From CAYPZL01 sp964415045 (lineage in GTDB: Bacteria; Planctomycetota; Phycisphaerae; Sedimentisphaerales; Anaerobacaceae), in assembly GCA_964415045.1 (NCBI GenBank), contig CAYPZL010000074.1, forward strand, positions 1 to 24,302: DNA of 24,302 nucleotides. Direction: 5' to 3'. The notes under the pieces were generated by a model that saw nothing but the letters and a program-made list of their open reading frames with translations, made no database searches and was not told the DNA's origin. This document shows positions 8,726-16,684 of this stretch, in pieces. The position numbers were made by a program, and so were the translations under genes. Position 1 is the stretch's first letter; the number at the start of each line of letters is the position of its first letter.

Positions 8726-10432
8726 TCACCGGCGGCGGACGAGAATCACGCCTTCGCTGCCGCGACCGACCAGAGTGACGCGAAGTCTGATGTCCGCTTC
8801 TTCCGTCACGACGGCCATGCGGTTGATGTCGAACGTGTTGTCGATATTCTCGGCGCGCTGGATGGCTCCCGGCGCCGATGCCTGAGACGCCTGGAAAAGC
8901 ACTTCATCCTCGACCGTGACGCGCTGGCCGCCCGCGACGGTGCGGAACTGAATCTGCCATTGTCCCGCTTCGTCGATAAACGGCGTCAGATTCACCGTCA
9001 GCGTCGCGCGGCCGTCCTTGACGTCCGCAGAGCTCCAGGCGCCGCACTGACGCCACGGGCTGCGCAAAGGCTCCTTCGGCGCCGGTCGAAAGTCCGTCAC
9101 GTTGAACGCCGCGAACTCGCGTATCAGGGGCCGGGCCGCGGATTCCGTGACGCGCAGCCGCAGCTTCGAGACGATCGCATCGTCGAACCAGACGATGCGC
9201 TTGCGCCCGACGTGCCGACCTTCGGCCAGGCTCTTCCAGGCGCCGTCCGCCCAGCCCTCCACCGCAAAGGCCCGAATTCGTTCGCCGAACCAGTAGTCCT
9301 CCATGATGACCGCGTGATTGATCATCGCGGGCTTGCCCAGGTCAAGCTCGATCGTGCTGCCTCCGCCCCGGGCGCGGGCAATCGGACGATCGAACCGCCG
9401 CGCGATTTCCGCCCCGAGACCGCGGTACAGGCGAACGTCGTCGTCCGGGATCAAGCCGTCGGTGTTGGGCGTGGAATTGAGCAGCATCACCGCGCCCTGG
9501 CCGGCGGACTGATAGTAGACGTACATCAGCTCGTCGAGGCTCTTGCGTTTGGCCTCGTTGGCCGCCGCCCAGAACCAGTGATGGTCGTAGAGGGTGGTGT
9601 TTACCTCCAGCGGTGCCCAGGCGTCGCCGCCGGCGTTGCTGTGGTGAGCGGTGGCGACTCCCGTCTTGAGGTCTCTATTGGTCAGCGTGCTCCAGGCGCG
9701 CTTGCCGTCCAGTCTGCCGCGCTCGTTGCCCACCCAGCGAATGGAGGCGTACGGCCCTTGAAAGACCACCGCGTGGGGCGCGTGCCGCTTGATGATGTCC
9801 CCCACCTCGATCACACAACTTCCGTCAAACCAGACCTCGCTGACGTGGGTGTATCTCGAAGCCCGCTCCAGCGCTTCCTGCCACTGCCGGCGAAAGACCT
9901 CGTTATACGCCTCCTGCTTTTTGGGATCGCGCGTTTTGCCGCCGCTGCCGATGCCGGCGCCCCAGGACTCGTCGCCGGGGTAGATGTAGATGCCCAGATT
10001 GAGACCGTACTCTCGGCACGACCGGGCCAGATCGAGAAGCAGATCGCCCTCGCCGTCTTTCCAGGCGATGTTCTTGACGCAGTAGTCCGTCGTATCGGTC
10101 CGCCACCAGCAGAAGCCGCCGGTATGCTTGGCCACGAAGAGAATCTCCCGGGCGCCCCACGACCGCGCCGTTTCACACCACTGGTCGGTGCTGAGTTTGG
10201 GCAGCGTCATCTCACTCAACGGCGTGGAATGATTGTCGTATTCGCGTCCCTGCCACGTACACGGATCGAGGCAGACGAACATGATGCGTTCCTGCTCGTG
10301 CCAGGCGTACTGGGCGGGGGTAGGCGTCGGAATCGACGGCGCGCCGCGATCTGGGCCCGGAGCCGCCCGAAGACTCGGTGTCAGCAGCAGCAGCGCCATC
10401 GTACATGCCAACATCAGGGTGAAATTCTGCAT
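8726..10432 (-). CDS. GH29 alpha-L-fucosidase with C-terminal discoidin-like domain
   Basis: This is a 568-aa secreted, retaining alpha-L-fucosidase. It has a signal peptide at 1-24 (ending LRAA). The GH29 barrel shows KHTGGFCWWRTDTTDY (102-117) and the nucleophile D203 in EVWFDGS. RWVGNERG (233-240) carries E237, a candidate acid/base in the GH29-B style. An F5/8-type C (CBM32-like) domain spans about 355-448 (STIELDLGKPAMINHAVI, ending AAFNV), followed by a small beta-domain to 568. The architecture suits the subgroup acting on terminal or branched alpha-1,3/1,4-fucose, though that is an inference. The start at 10432 has GGGAGG at ideal spacing and begins the signal peptide. An upstream ATG at 10450 would overlap the previous stop by 4 nt. 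The gap to the upstream GH29 gene is only 14 nt, so the two are surely co-transcribed. Confidence 0.9.
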   Translation of the reverse strand: MQNFTLMLACTMALLLLTPSLRAAPGPDRGAPSIPTPTPAQYAWHEQERIMFVCLDPCTWQGREYDNHSTPLSEMTLPKLSTDQWCETARSWGAREILFVAKHTGGFCWWRTDTTDYCVKNIAWKDGEGDLLLDLARSCREYGLNLGIYIYPGDESWGAGIGSGGKTRDPKKQEAYNEVFRRQWQEALERASRYTHVSEVWFDGSCVIEVGDIIKRHAPHAVVFQGPYASIRWVGNERGRLDGKRAWSTLTNRDLKTGVATAHHSNAGGDAWAPLEVNTTLYDHHWFWAAANEAKRKSLDELMYVYYQSAGQGAVMLLNSTPNTDGLIPDDDVRLYRGLGAEIARRFDRPIARARGGGSTIELDLGKPAMINHAVIMEDYWFGERIRAFAVEGWADGAWKSLAEGRHVGRKRIVWFDDAIVSKLRLRVTESAARPLIREFAAFNVTDFRPAPKEPLRSPWRQCGAWSSADVKDGRATLTVNLTPFIDEAGQWQIQFRTVAGGQRVTVEDEVLFQASQASAPGAIQRAENIDNTFDINRMAVVTEEADIRLRVTLVGRGSEGVILVRRR

Positions 10433-10446
10433 ATCGTCCCTCCCGA

Positions 10447-11952
10447 TCATCTTGCGTTGCGTGTCATGTCACTCAAGCGAAACACGTATGCATGCCGAGG
10501 CGTTGTCGCGTTCGCATCGGGCTCGGGCAGGGTAATGACGACGTCGTTGCCCCGGCGAACCCAGGGCAGGTCCCGGCCGGTAGCGAGGAAAGTGACGCTG
10601 GTCCGGTTCCCCGGCTGCACGTCTTTGAGCCTCAGCGTCTTGCCCGGCCACTTCGGAGCGATGGCATAGAGATTCCCATCCTTGAAGGTAAACAGCAGTT
10701 CCTTGAACGCCTGTCCCTCGGGCGGGGCAATCGTCTGTTCCAGGATGTTGAACTTCGACATGTACTCGCCCCGCTTGAGCTGCGGGATATTCCCCTCGCT
10801 CCACTGACAGGGCCGCTCCCACATGCGCGTGCCGTAGATGGCCTCGCCGTTGGTCTTGAGCCAGGCGCCGATCTGGAGCAGGCGCTCCTGCATGATGACG
10901 GGAATTTTGCCGTCGGCTCTGGGCCCGACGTCCAGACAGAGGTTTCCGCCCCGGCTGACCACGTCGATCAACATCAGAATCAACTCTTGAGCGGATCGAT
11001 AGTCCTCCACGTCCTCGGCGCGGTTGTAGCCGTAAGAGTACCCCATCCCCCGGTTCTCTTCCCACGGGTGGGCATCGTCGTCCAGGCCGGAACCGTACTC
11101 AGTGGTATAGAAACCGCCGTGCTTGTGACGTATGCCTTTGCCCCAGCGGTCGTTGATCACCAGTTCGCTCTCGTTCGGCGCGGTGTTGAACAACCAGGCC
11201 AGCAGCTCGGGGCTCCGCCATTGCTCCCAGGGCAACTCCCATTCGCCGTCGGCCCAGACGATGTCCGGCCGATACCTCGTGACAAGGTCTTTGAACTGGG
11301 GGAAGAAATGCTCCGCGACAAACCGCTGCTTGTCGCTCTTCCACAGGGGATGATACCACTCGTAGAGCGAGTAATAGAGGCCCAGCTTGATGCCCTTGGC
11401 GCGAACGGCCGCCGCCAAATCGCCCACGATATCCCTCCGGGGGCCGACCTTGACGGGGTTGTAGTTCTCGCCGTAGGTGCGCTCGGCCTCCCGGCTGGGC
11501 CACATGGTGTAGCCCGAATGGTGCTTGGTAGTGAAAACGATGTATTTCGCACCGGCGCCGGCAAACAGATCCGCCCATTCGTTCGGGTCCCAGAGCTCCG
11601 CCTTGAACAGGGGCGCGAAATCCGCGAACTCGAAATCCTCTCCGTAGGTGCTGACGTGGAAATCGTGGACCTGTCCGTTGAAGGATTTCTGCTGCAGCCA
11701 GTACTGGTACCATTCGGCATACCTGCCCTTCGGCGTCCAGGCCGGCACCGAATATAGACCCCAGCACACAAAGACCCCGAACTTGGCCTCGCTGAACCAG
11801 CGGGGCGTGGGGCGCGCGTCAAGGGACTGCCAATTCGGCTCGTACGTCGCGGCATTTGCCACGGCACTCGCAGTAAGGAGCAATGCCACAACCGGCAGCG
11901 CGCAGCGGGCACGGCCAAGCACAGCCCCCGGTCTTGTTCGACGTGTCATCAT
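10447..11952 (-). CDS. GH29 alpha-L-fucosidase (GH29-A type), secreted
   Basis: This 501-aa enzyme removes alpha-L-fucose with retention of configuration. It has a signal peptide at 1-34 (ending VANA). The GH29 barrel includes KFGVFVCWGLYSVPAW (57-72), TKHHSGYTMWPS (142-153) and LYYSLYEWYHP. The nucleophile is D235 in IVWADGEWE, and a likely acid/base is E285 in GFYTTEYGSG, preceded by VINDRWG, as in the aryl-fucoside-active GH29-A subgroup. A C-terminal beta-sandwich follows (about 400-501). The start at 11952 (MMTRR) has GAGG 5 nt upstream; a longer frame to 12051 would precede the signal peptide with an unlikely polar stretch. It lies 62 nt after a URO-D-like gene and 14 nt before the second GH29. 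Having two different GH29 types suggests more than one fucose linkage in the target. Confidence 0.93.
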   Translation of the reverse strand: MMTRRTRPGAVLGRARCALPVVALLLTASAVANAATYEPNWQSLDARPTPRWFSEAKFGVFVCWGLYSVPAWTPKGRYAEWYQYWLQQKSFNGQVHDFHVSTYGEDFEFADFAPLFKAELWDPNEWADLFAGAGAKYIVFTTKHHSGYTMWPSREAERTYGENYNPVKVGPRRDIVGDLAAAVRAKGIKLGLYYSLYEWYHPLWKSDKQRFVAEHFFPQFKDLVTRYRPDIVWADGEWELPWEQWRSPELLAWLFNTAPNESELVINDRWGKGIRHKHGGFYTTEYGSGLDDDAHPWEENRGMGYSYGYNRAEDVEDYRSAQELILMLIDVVSRGGNLCLDVGPRADGKIPVIMQERLLQIGAWLKTNGEAIYGTRMWERPCQWSEGNIPQLKRGEYMSKFNILEQTIAPPEGQAFKELLFTFKDGNLYAIAPKWPGKTLRLKDVQPGNRTSVTFLATGRDLPWVRRGNDVVITLPEPDANATTPRHAYVFRLSDMTRNAR

Positions 11953-12014
11953 TTCATCCTCGATTCTGTAGTCAGGTTCAGTTCTTTGGGGCGCAGCGGC
12001 TGCGTCTTGCCCGT

Positions 12015-13310
12015 CTATCGCGTCACTTCCTCCATGGCGATCCGGGCCCATTCCCAGAGTCGCTGCGGCTGGTACCGTACCGTGGAGATGTCCTTCATGA
12101 TGATTTCAACGTGCGCGTTGCCTTCGGTGACGTCCACGATCCGCCGCAGGGTGCGTCGGGCCTGATCCGGGTCCCACGCATCCTCGGCAAGAATGGCCGG
12201 GTTGGGCTTGACGCTCAGCACGCAATCGCGCCCCATCTCCGAGACCATCGTGTCGAGGTCGCACCAGGCGCTGACGGAAATCTTCCGCAGATTGGGAATG
12301 CGGCGCAGCACGTCGAGTTTCTGGTGCAGCGGCTCGCAGCACCCGTAGTAATTCAATCCCCAGCGCCGCAGCCAGCGCAGGTCATGCTCGACCGCGAAGT
12401 CCCAGTGCATCTGCGGCGAGACTTCGGAGAAAATCTGGGCGTTGGAGCAGCCCCACATGTTATGCGGCCTGACGTAGTCCGGATCGAAATCGTCACCGGG
12501 CAGCTCGTCGCAATATCCGTACCCGCCGGAGCCGACCCGTACGTTCCGATTGTCCAAGGCCAGCAGATTCTGCGCGACGAATTGATCCAGCTCGGTCATC
12601 CAGGCGTCGACCATGCGATCCACCGCCGCATGCACCATCTCCGGGCGCAGCACCAAATCCACCATCGCCTCTTCGATGCCCCACCAACGGATCAGGTAGT
12701 CCCACGGCGTGAACCAGATATGCCCCTGTCCTTCCTTGCGAACGGGCAAGATGCCCTCGTACACGTCGCGCATCGCCTCGTATCGGAAGCTTGTGGCCTC
12801 TTCGTTGTGCGTGACGCGGGGCATCTGAATCTTCTCGATGTCCTCGGGATCCTTGATCTGAATCTTGAAATGGCGGGACACCACGTCGCTGGTCTCATCG
12901 GTCCTGACGATATCGACGTCCTCGACGATGCCGAAGTCGGTGGAATGAACGGCCAGCGGACAGGCCAAATAGTCACTGACCACCATATCCGCCGGCAGGT
13001 GCTTCCACTGGTACAATTCCTTGCGAAGCTGGCCCTCCTGCCCTCGCGCCCAGGGGTGCTCGCATCGAAGCGTCAGCTCGTCATCGACGTTCATCTCGTT
13101 CCAGCAGATCTCGTTGATCCAGACCATGGGACGCTCGGACGCCAGGTTGTTCAGGCGCGTCCAGAGTCGGGCCTTCTCCTTCTGCACGGGCTCGGAGGCG
13201 ATCTCCGCCAGCTCTGAGGCCAGGCGGCGCAGAACCTCCCGGTCCCGGGACGAGACCTCGATCTGCTCGGCAATGATCGGTTCGGGGACATGACTTGGAT
13301 CGTGCAACAT
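12015..13310 (-). CDS. Divergent URO-D-superfamily protein (methyltransferase/decarboxylase fold)
   Basis: This 431-aa cytosolic protein has no signal peptide. It resembles the large URO-D-like proteins of anaerobic and planctomycete genomes, a superfamily that includes uroporphyrinogen decarboxylase and corrinoid-dependent methyltransferases (MtaA/MtbA/CmuA). Recognisable features are the alpha/beta-barrel pattern, IWFTPWDYLIRWWGIEEAM, and late strand motifs such as NYYGCCEPLH (near residue 320), KISVSAWCD and CVLSVKPNPAIL. The zinc-binding HxC of the methyltransferases is replaced by YGCCEP, and the decarboxylase RQAGR motif is absent, so neither classical reaction can be assumed. The start at 13310 has AGGAG 11 nt upstream, somewhat far; the open frame continues to 13448 but only overlaps the neighbour. 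It sits 34 nt after its shorter paralogue and 62 nt before a fucosidase gene. Function unknown. Confidence 0.75.
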   Translation of the reverse strand: MLHDPSHVPEPIIAEQIEVSSRDREVLRRLASELAEIASEPVQKEKARLWTRLNNLASERPMVWINEICWNEMNVDDELTLRCEHPWARGQEGQLRKELYQWKHLPADMVVSDYLACPLAVHSTDFGIVEDVDIVRTDETSDVVSRHFKIQIKDPEDIEKIQMPRVTHNEEATSFRYEAMRDVYEGILPVRKEGQGHIWFTPWDYLIRWWGIEEAMVDLVLRPEMVHAAVDRMVDAWMTELDQFVAQNLLALDNRNVRVGSGGYGYCDELPGDDFDPDYVRPHNMWGCSNAQIFSEVSPQMHWDFAVEHDLRWLRRWGLNYYGCCEPLHQKLDVLRRIPNLRKISVSAWCDLDTMVSEMGRDCVLSVKPNPAILAEDAWDPDQARRTLRRIVDVTEGNAHVEIIMKDISTVRYQPQRLWEWARIAMEEVTR

Positions 13311-13344
13311 CGCGTCTGTCACTCCTTGTCGGCAGAAACTCCCT

Positions 13345-14385
13345 TCAGTACACGCCGTATTCGCGAACGGTCTCGAACATGGCGAGCACGTTTTCCAGCG
13401 GCGTTTCCTCCAGGATAGTGTCATGGCTGGCGCCGGCGACGTAGCCACCGCCGGGCTTCATGATGTCGAGCACCTCGCACGTCGCGTCCCGCACCGACTG
13501 CGGCGTTCCGTCGATCAGGACGTGATGGGAATCGATGGCGCCGTTGAAGAGGATGCGGTCGCCGAACGTTTCCTTCAACCTCCGCAAATCCATCCCGGCG
13601 CACGACGGCTGGACCGCGTGCAAGCCGTCGAGACCAGCCTCGATCATGGCCGGCATCAGCTCCGCGAACCCGCCGCAGCAGTGCAACATGACCTTCAGGC
13701 CATGGGCATGTCCCAGATCGATCAGCCGCGCCAGGTGCGGCAGAATGAACCGCCGAAACATGGACTCCGACAGCAGCGGCCCCTGCTGGCTGCCAAGGTC
13801 GTTACCGATGAAGAAGATGTCGATCGCCGCGCCGGCTGCCTCGAATATCCGTTCGCTGACCGCAGCATAGTAGTCGACGACGTGTGCGAGGATCGCGTCG
13901 ACCAAAGCGGGCTCGTCGTACATCTTTAGATACATCTCTTCCATGCCGAGCAGATCGATCAGGTCGTGCCAGAACGGCGACCAATCGCCGCCGAGGACGG
14001 CGTATTGTCGGGCGAATCCCTCGGCCTCGGCGCGGATGTGCGAGACGTCCATCCAGGCGGGATCGGGCCACGCATACGCGTGCACGTCCCGCAGCGATGC
14101 ACCGGCCAGCGGATGAAACGTGGGCTGTCCATATCCCAAGCCGACGCGTTCGACGCCGAAGGGCGTGCGGCTGGTCGCGCCGGGCGACAGCACGATCTCC
14201 GGACCGACGTACCGCGCGAACACGCGGCGGAAATCGTCGCCGAACCGCAGCCGCAACCCTTCATCGTCCAGCCCCAGCGATGCTTTGGCCTTGGCCCAGA
14301 AACCCTCCGAGGCCCCGCACCAGCACGGGACACGGTCCGGCTCCTCGTGGGCAAAAGCCGCCAATACTCTGTCTCGTGAATTCAT
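13345..14385 (-). CDS. Uroporphyrinogen decarboxylase family protein (URO-D/MtaA-like)
   Basis: This 346-aa soluble protein of the URO-D superfamily starts with the typical MNSRDRVLAAFAHEEPDRVP. In true uroporphyrinogen decarboxylase the following segment would contain RQAGR; here it reads CWCGASEGFW (21-30), so heme biosynthesis is unlikely. Late in the barrel, LHCCGG (H235, C237) resembles the HxC zinc site of MtaA/MtbA/CmuA methyltransferases, but the third Cys expected near the C-terminus is replaced by VAGASHD. Family members with this pattern are common in carbohydrate operons of Planctomycetota and related phyla, mostly uncharacterised. No corrinoid-binding partner gene is in the window. 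The ribosome binding site is weak (CGGAA). The 75-nt gap upstream contains one copy of the dispersed repeat described at 14413. Paralogue of the adjacent downstream gene. Superfamily is firm; reaction unknown. Confidence 0.85.
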   Translation of the reverse strand: MNSRDRVLAAFAHEEPDRVPCWCGASEGFWAKAKASLGLDDEGLRLRFGDDFRRVFARYVGPEIVLSPGATSRTPFGVERVGLGYGQPTFHPLAGASLRDVHAYAWPDPAWMDVSHIRAEAEGFARQYAVLGGDWSPFWHDLIDLLGMEEMYLKMYDEPALVDAILAHVVDYYAAVSERIFEAAGAAIDIFFIGNDLGSQQGPLLSESMFRRFILPHLARLIDLGHAHGLKVMLHCCGGFAELMPAMIEAGLDGLHAVQPSCAGMDLRRLKETFGDRILFNGAIDSHHVLIDGTPQSVRDATCEVLDIMKPGGGYVAGASHDTILEETPLENVLAMFETVREYGVY

Positions 14386-14412
14386 ACGCGTGTTCCGATC
14401 TGCTAACCGCCG

Positions 14413-14436
14413 TTCTGCAAAATGGAGATTAGGCTT
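14413..14436 (+). repeat. Dispersed 24-nt repeat, copy C
   Basis: The sequence contains AATGGAGATTAGGCTT preceded by TTCTGCAA. It differs at one position from the minus-strand copy at 18496-18519 and at three from the plus-strand copy at 18353-18376. It is a solitary copy in the gap between the mutarotase-like gene and the first URO-D-like gene, inside the operon. Seen directly in sequence. Confidence 0.75.
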
Positions 14437-14460
14437 GCATTCTTCACAGCAAACTGAGCG

Positions 14461-14907
14461 TCAATCGAGGTGATACACCTCTTCCATGTTCTTCCACCAC
14501 TCGCCTTCCTTGCGATTTTGCAGCGGCCTCTGGCAGGGGTCCGTCTCCTTCCACCAACGTTTGACCTCGGAGTCGCGGGCCAGCTTCTTCATGTCCGCTT
14601 CGACATCATCGCCGACATATTCGAAATAGCCAAACAGATACCAATTGCCGTCGTCGAATTGCGTCAGGTAGATCGAGTAGTTCCGGATGTTCGCCTCCGT
14701 GACGGCCTGGTTGACGCTCGGCCACGGATGGGCGTGGAGTTTTTTGTAGTACTCCAGTTTCTCGGGCTTGACGCCGATCACCGCGCCGTAGCGCTGCACC
14801 TTCGGCGCGGCCCGGCAGCCAGCCAGCACAAGGGCCGTCAGCGTCAGCAGCATGATGGGCCGGAATCGGCCCGCCGGACATTGCATCACGGTATCTCCAA
14901 GGCTCAT
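14461..14907 (-). CDS. L-rhamnose/L-fucose mutarotase family (RhaM) lipoprotein
   Basis: This 148-aa protein has a lipoprotein signal (LVLAGC, lipid Cys at residue 31) followed by a RhaM-type dimeric alpha/beta-barrel domain at 38-148. RhaM proteins interconvert alpha and beta anomers of 6-deoxy sugars. Matches to Escherichia coli RhaM by eye are KLHAHPWPSV (E. coli RHNPIWPEL, with the catalytic His at H58 here), NYSIYL, RWWK and the C-terminal MEEVYHLD. A RhaM relative serves as L-fucose mutarotase in Xanthomonas, which would fit the three fucosidase genes here. The lipid anchor is odd because such mutarotases normally lack a signal; it implies action in the periplasm or at the membrane, next to the symporter gene 7 nt upstream. 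The start at 14907 follows GAGGG; a start at 14886 (GGAG, 8 nt) is also possible. Fucose specificity is inferred. Confidence 0.85.
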   Translation of the reverse strand: MSLGDTVMQCPAGRFRPIMLLTLTALVLAGCRAAPKVQRYGAVIGVKPEKLEYYKKLHAHPWPSVNQAVTEANIRNYSIYLTQFDDGNWYLFGYFEYVGDDVEADMKKLARDSEVKRWWKETDPCQRPLQNRKEGEWWKNMEEVYHLD

Positions 14908-14914
14908 GGGTCCC

Positions 14915-16537
14915 TCACGCGAAAATAACATAAAGCACGACCATCGTAACGAAGAGAATCAGCGACAGGATGCGGTAATCGCCCAGGCCCTTCCACCCCG
15001 GGCTGGTCAAAGGCTCCCGCCAATTCGTCCAGACCAGACGCTGCTTCGCCGGCGTCAACGGCTCCGGCTTCCACAACGACACCACCCCGAGAATGACCGA
15101 GCAGATCACCGAGAGGTAGAAGGTAGACATCATACCCGGGATGTTCAGCTCCTTCCAGAAGGCCAGAGCGGGCCTTTCCTTGAACCAGTCCATCAGAAAC
15201 ACGGTCAGGCCGAGCGCGGAACCGACGTAGAGCGTAACCTGGGCGGCCAGACCCGAGGCCCGGCGCCAGAACACACCCCAGACGAACACCACCGTGATCG
15301 GCGGTGCGATCGCACAGATCAAATTGACACAACCCTGGTAAATGCTCTCGAACCGCGCGATGTAGGGGGACCAGGCGATCGCCAGGACCATGGCAAAGAA
15401 GGTAACCACCCGTCCGATGAGAACGAGCTGCTTGTCGGAAGTACGAGGGCGTAACGGCCTGTAAATGTCGTAGCTAAAAAGGGTCGCGATGGAGTTGAGC
15501 GCCCCCGAAACCGTCCCCATCAAAGCCGCCAGCAGCGCCGCCGCCACGATCCCTTTCAATCCCGGGGGCAGCAGCTCCTTGATGAGATGACTGTAGGTGT
15601 CGGCCGAATCCTCCAGGGCCGGAATCAGACCCTTGTTGATCAAGGCCAGGCAAATGGTCCCGGGCAGCACGAAGATGAACACCGGCAGAATCTTGATGAA
15701 CCCCGCAAACAACGGACCCACCCGGGCGTGGTTTTCATCTTTGGCGCCGAGCACGCGCTGGACGATGGTCTGGTCGGCGCACCAATACCACAACCCGATG
15801 ACGGGATAACCTAAGAACACGGAATACCAGGGCAGGTGGCTCGGGTCGTCGGCGCCTCGAAGAACGGTCAGCTTGACGGGCTCGACGCTGGCGCTGATGC
15901 CGGCCCAGCCGCCGACTTTGATATAACCTATGACGGTGATGCAAATCGCACCGAGCAACAATACGACCGTCTGGATGGACTCGGTGACAACGACCGCCAG
16001 GAGGCCGCCGATAATCGTATAGAGTCCCGTCAGGACCGAGATGACGATGATACTCGTCATGATCCTGATGCCGAACATGCCTTTGAGGACCAGAGCGCCG
16101 GTATAAAGCGAGAAACCGATGTGAATGAAGATCGCCGAGAAGACCGACAGGACGGCCAGCCAGTTGCGACAGGCCGCGTTGTAGCGCTTCTCCAAAAAAT
16201 CGGGCAGCGTCGTGACCCGGGAACGAATGTAGAACGGCGCGAAGAACAACGACAGCGCGATCAGCGTGAAGGCCGCCATCCACTCCATGTTGCCGTAGGC
16301 CAGGCCGTTCATATACCCTTCCTCGGCCTGACTGACCAGATGGATGGTCGAGATGTTCGTCGAGAACAGGGCCAGCCCGATCACGGGCCAGCGCAGGGTC
16401 CCGCCGGCGAGAAAGTAATTCTCGCCCCCGGTCCCCCGCCGAAGCCTCAGACCGGCCAGGCACCCTATGGCAACGATGCCTAAGAGATAGAAAACGATAA
16501 TCGCCAGGTCGATCCGCCCGATCTGGATTGCCGCCAT
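14915..16537 (-). CDS. Sodium:solute symporter (SSS family), probable sugar importer
   Basis: This 540-aa inner-membrane protein of the solute:sodium symporter family (SGLT/PutP-like) has about 13-14 hydrophobic segments. Family marks include the N-terminal FYLLGIVAIGCLAG, the block ENYFLAGGTLRWPVIGLALFSTNIST is partly visible as FLAGGTLRW and STNIST, then WYWCADQTIVQRVLGAKD (the WYWC.DQ..VQR signature of sugar-type SSS proteins) and ALLAALMGTVSGALNS. It would bring a released monosaccharide into the cytosol using the Na+ gradient. The start at 16537 (MAAIQIGRIDL) follows GGAAGG at 4 nt; the open frame continues to 17617 but only as antisense of the divergent gene. It is the first gene of the eight-gene operon, behind the promoter at 16581-16608. 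Its 7-nt spacing to the mutarotase lipoprotein gene suggests coordinated anomer supply and uptake. Fucose as substrate is inference. Confidence 0.93.
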   Translation of the reverse strand: MAAIQIGRIDLAIIVFYLLGIVAIGCLAGLRLRRGTGGENYFLAGGTLRWPVIGLALFSTNISTIHLVSQAEEGYMNGLAYGNMEWMAAFTLIALSLFFAPFYIRSRVTTLPDFLEKRYNAACRNWLAVLSVFSAIFIHIGFSLYTGALVLKGMFGIRIMTSIIVISVLTGLYTIIGGLLAVVVTESIQTVVLLLGAICITVIGYIKVGGWAGISASVEPVKLTVLRGADDPSHLPWYSVFLGYPVIGLWYWCADQTIVQRVLGAKDENHARVGPLFAGFIKILPVFIFVLPGTICLALINKGLIPALEDSADTYSHLIKELLPPGLKGIVAAALLAALMGTVSGALNSIATLFSYDIYRPLRPRTSDKQLVLIGRVVTFFAMVLAIAWSPYIARFESIYQGCVNLICAIAPPITVVFVWGVFWRRASGLAAQVTLYVGSALGLTVFLMDWFKERPALAFWKELNIPGMMSTFYLSVICSVILGVVSLWKPEPLTPAKQRLVWTNWREPLTSPGWKGLGDYRILSLILFVTMVVLYVIFA

Positions 16538-16580
16538 AAAACCTTCCACAGGATATTCTCCCCATATCTGCAAAGTCGTA

Positions 16581-16608
16581 ATTATGCACGATGGCCGCCG
16601 TGAGACAA
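16581..16608 (-). promoter_or_regulatory. Putative promoter of the minus-strand operon
   Basis: Read on the minus strand, TTGTCT (16608-16603) and CATAAT (16586-16581) are 16 bp apart, with a TG directly before CATAAT. Transcription would begin near 16574, about 37 nt before the symporter start. It is the only reasonable match in the divergent spacer for this direction. Confidence 0.4.
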
Positions 16609-16648
16609 ACACAAAATTGCGTGGTGGTCGGCCACCGCTCTGGTAGAG

Positions 16649-16654
16649 TATAAT
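16649..16654 (+). promoter_or_regulatory. Putative -10 element for the GH20-like/SGNH gene
   Basis: A perfect TATAAT lies 31 nt upstream of the start at 16685. No good -35 is found at 16-18 bp spacing; the closest hexamer is TGGTCG at 16625-16630. The site may be activator-dependent or spurious. Confidence 0.3.
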
Positions 16655-16684
16655 CTGCCCGAATGAATGGAAAGGACGAAACGT

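Noticed and set aside
8186..10669. Long plus-strand open frame of 827 codons
   Set aside because: It lies antisense to two well-supported genes (GH95-like and GH29), has no recognisable domain, and is explained by high GC at third positions.
13345..14385. Annotation as hemE (uroporphyrinogen decarboxylase)
   Set aside because: The substrate-binding RQAGR motif is missing and the context is sugar metabolism, so only the superfamily name is used.
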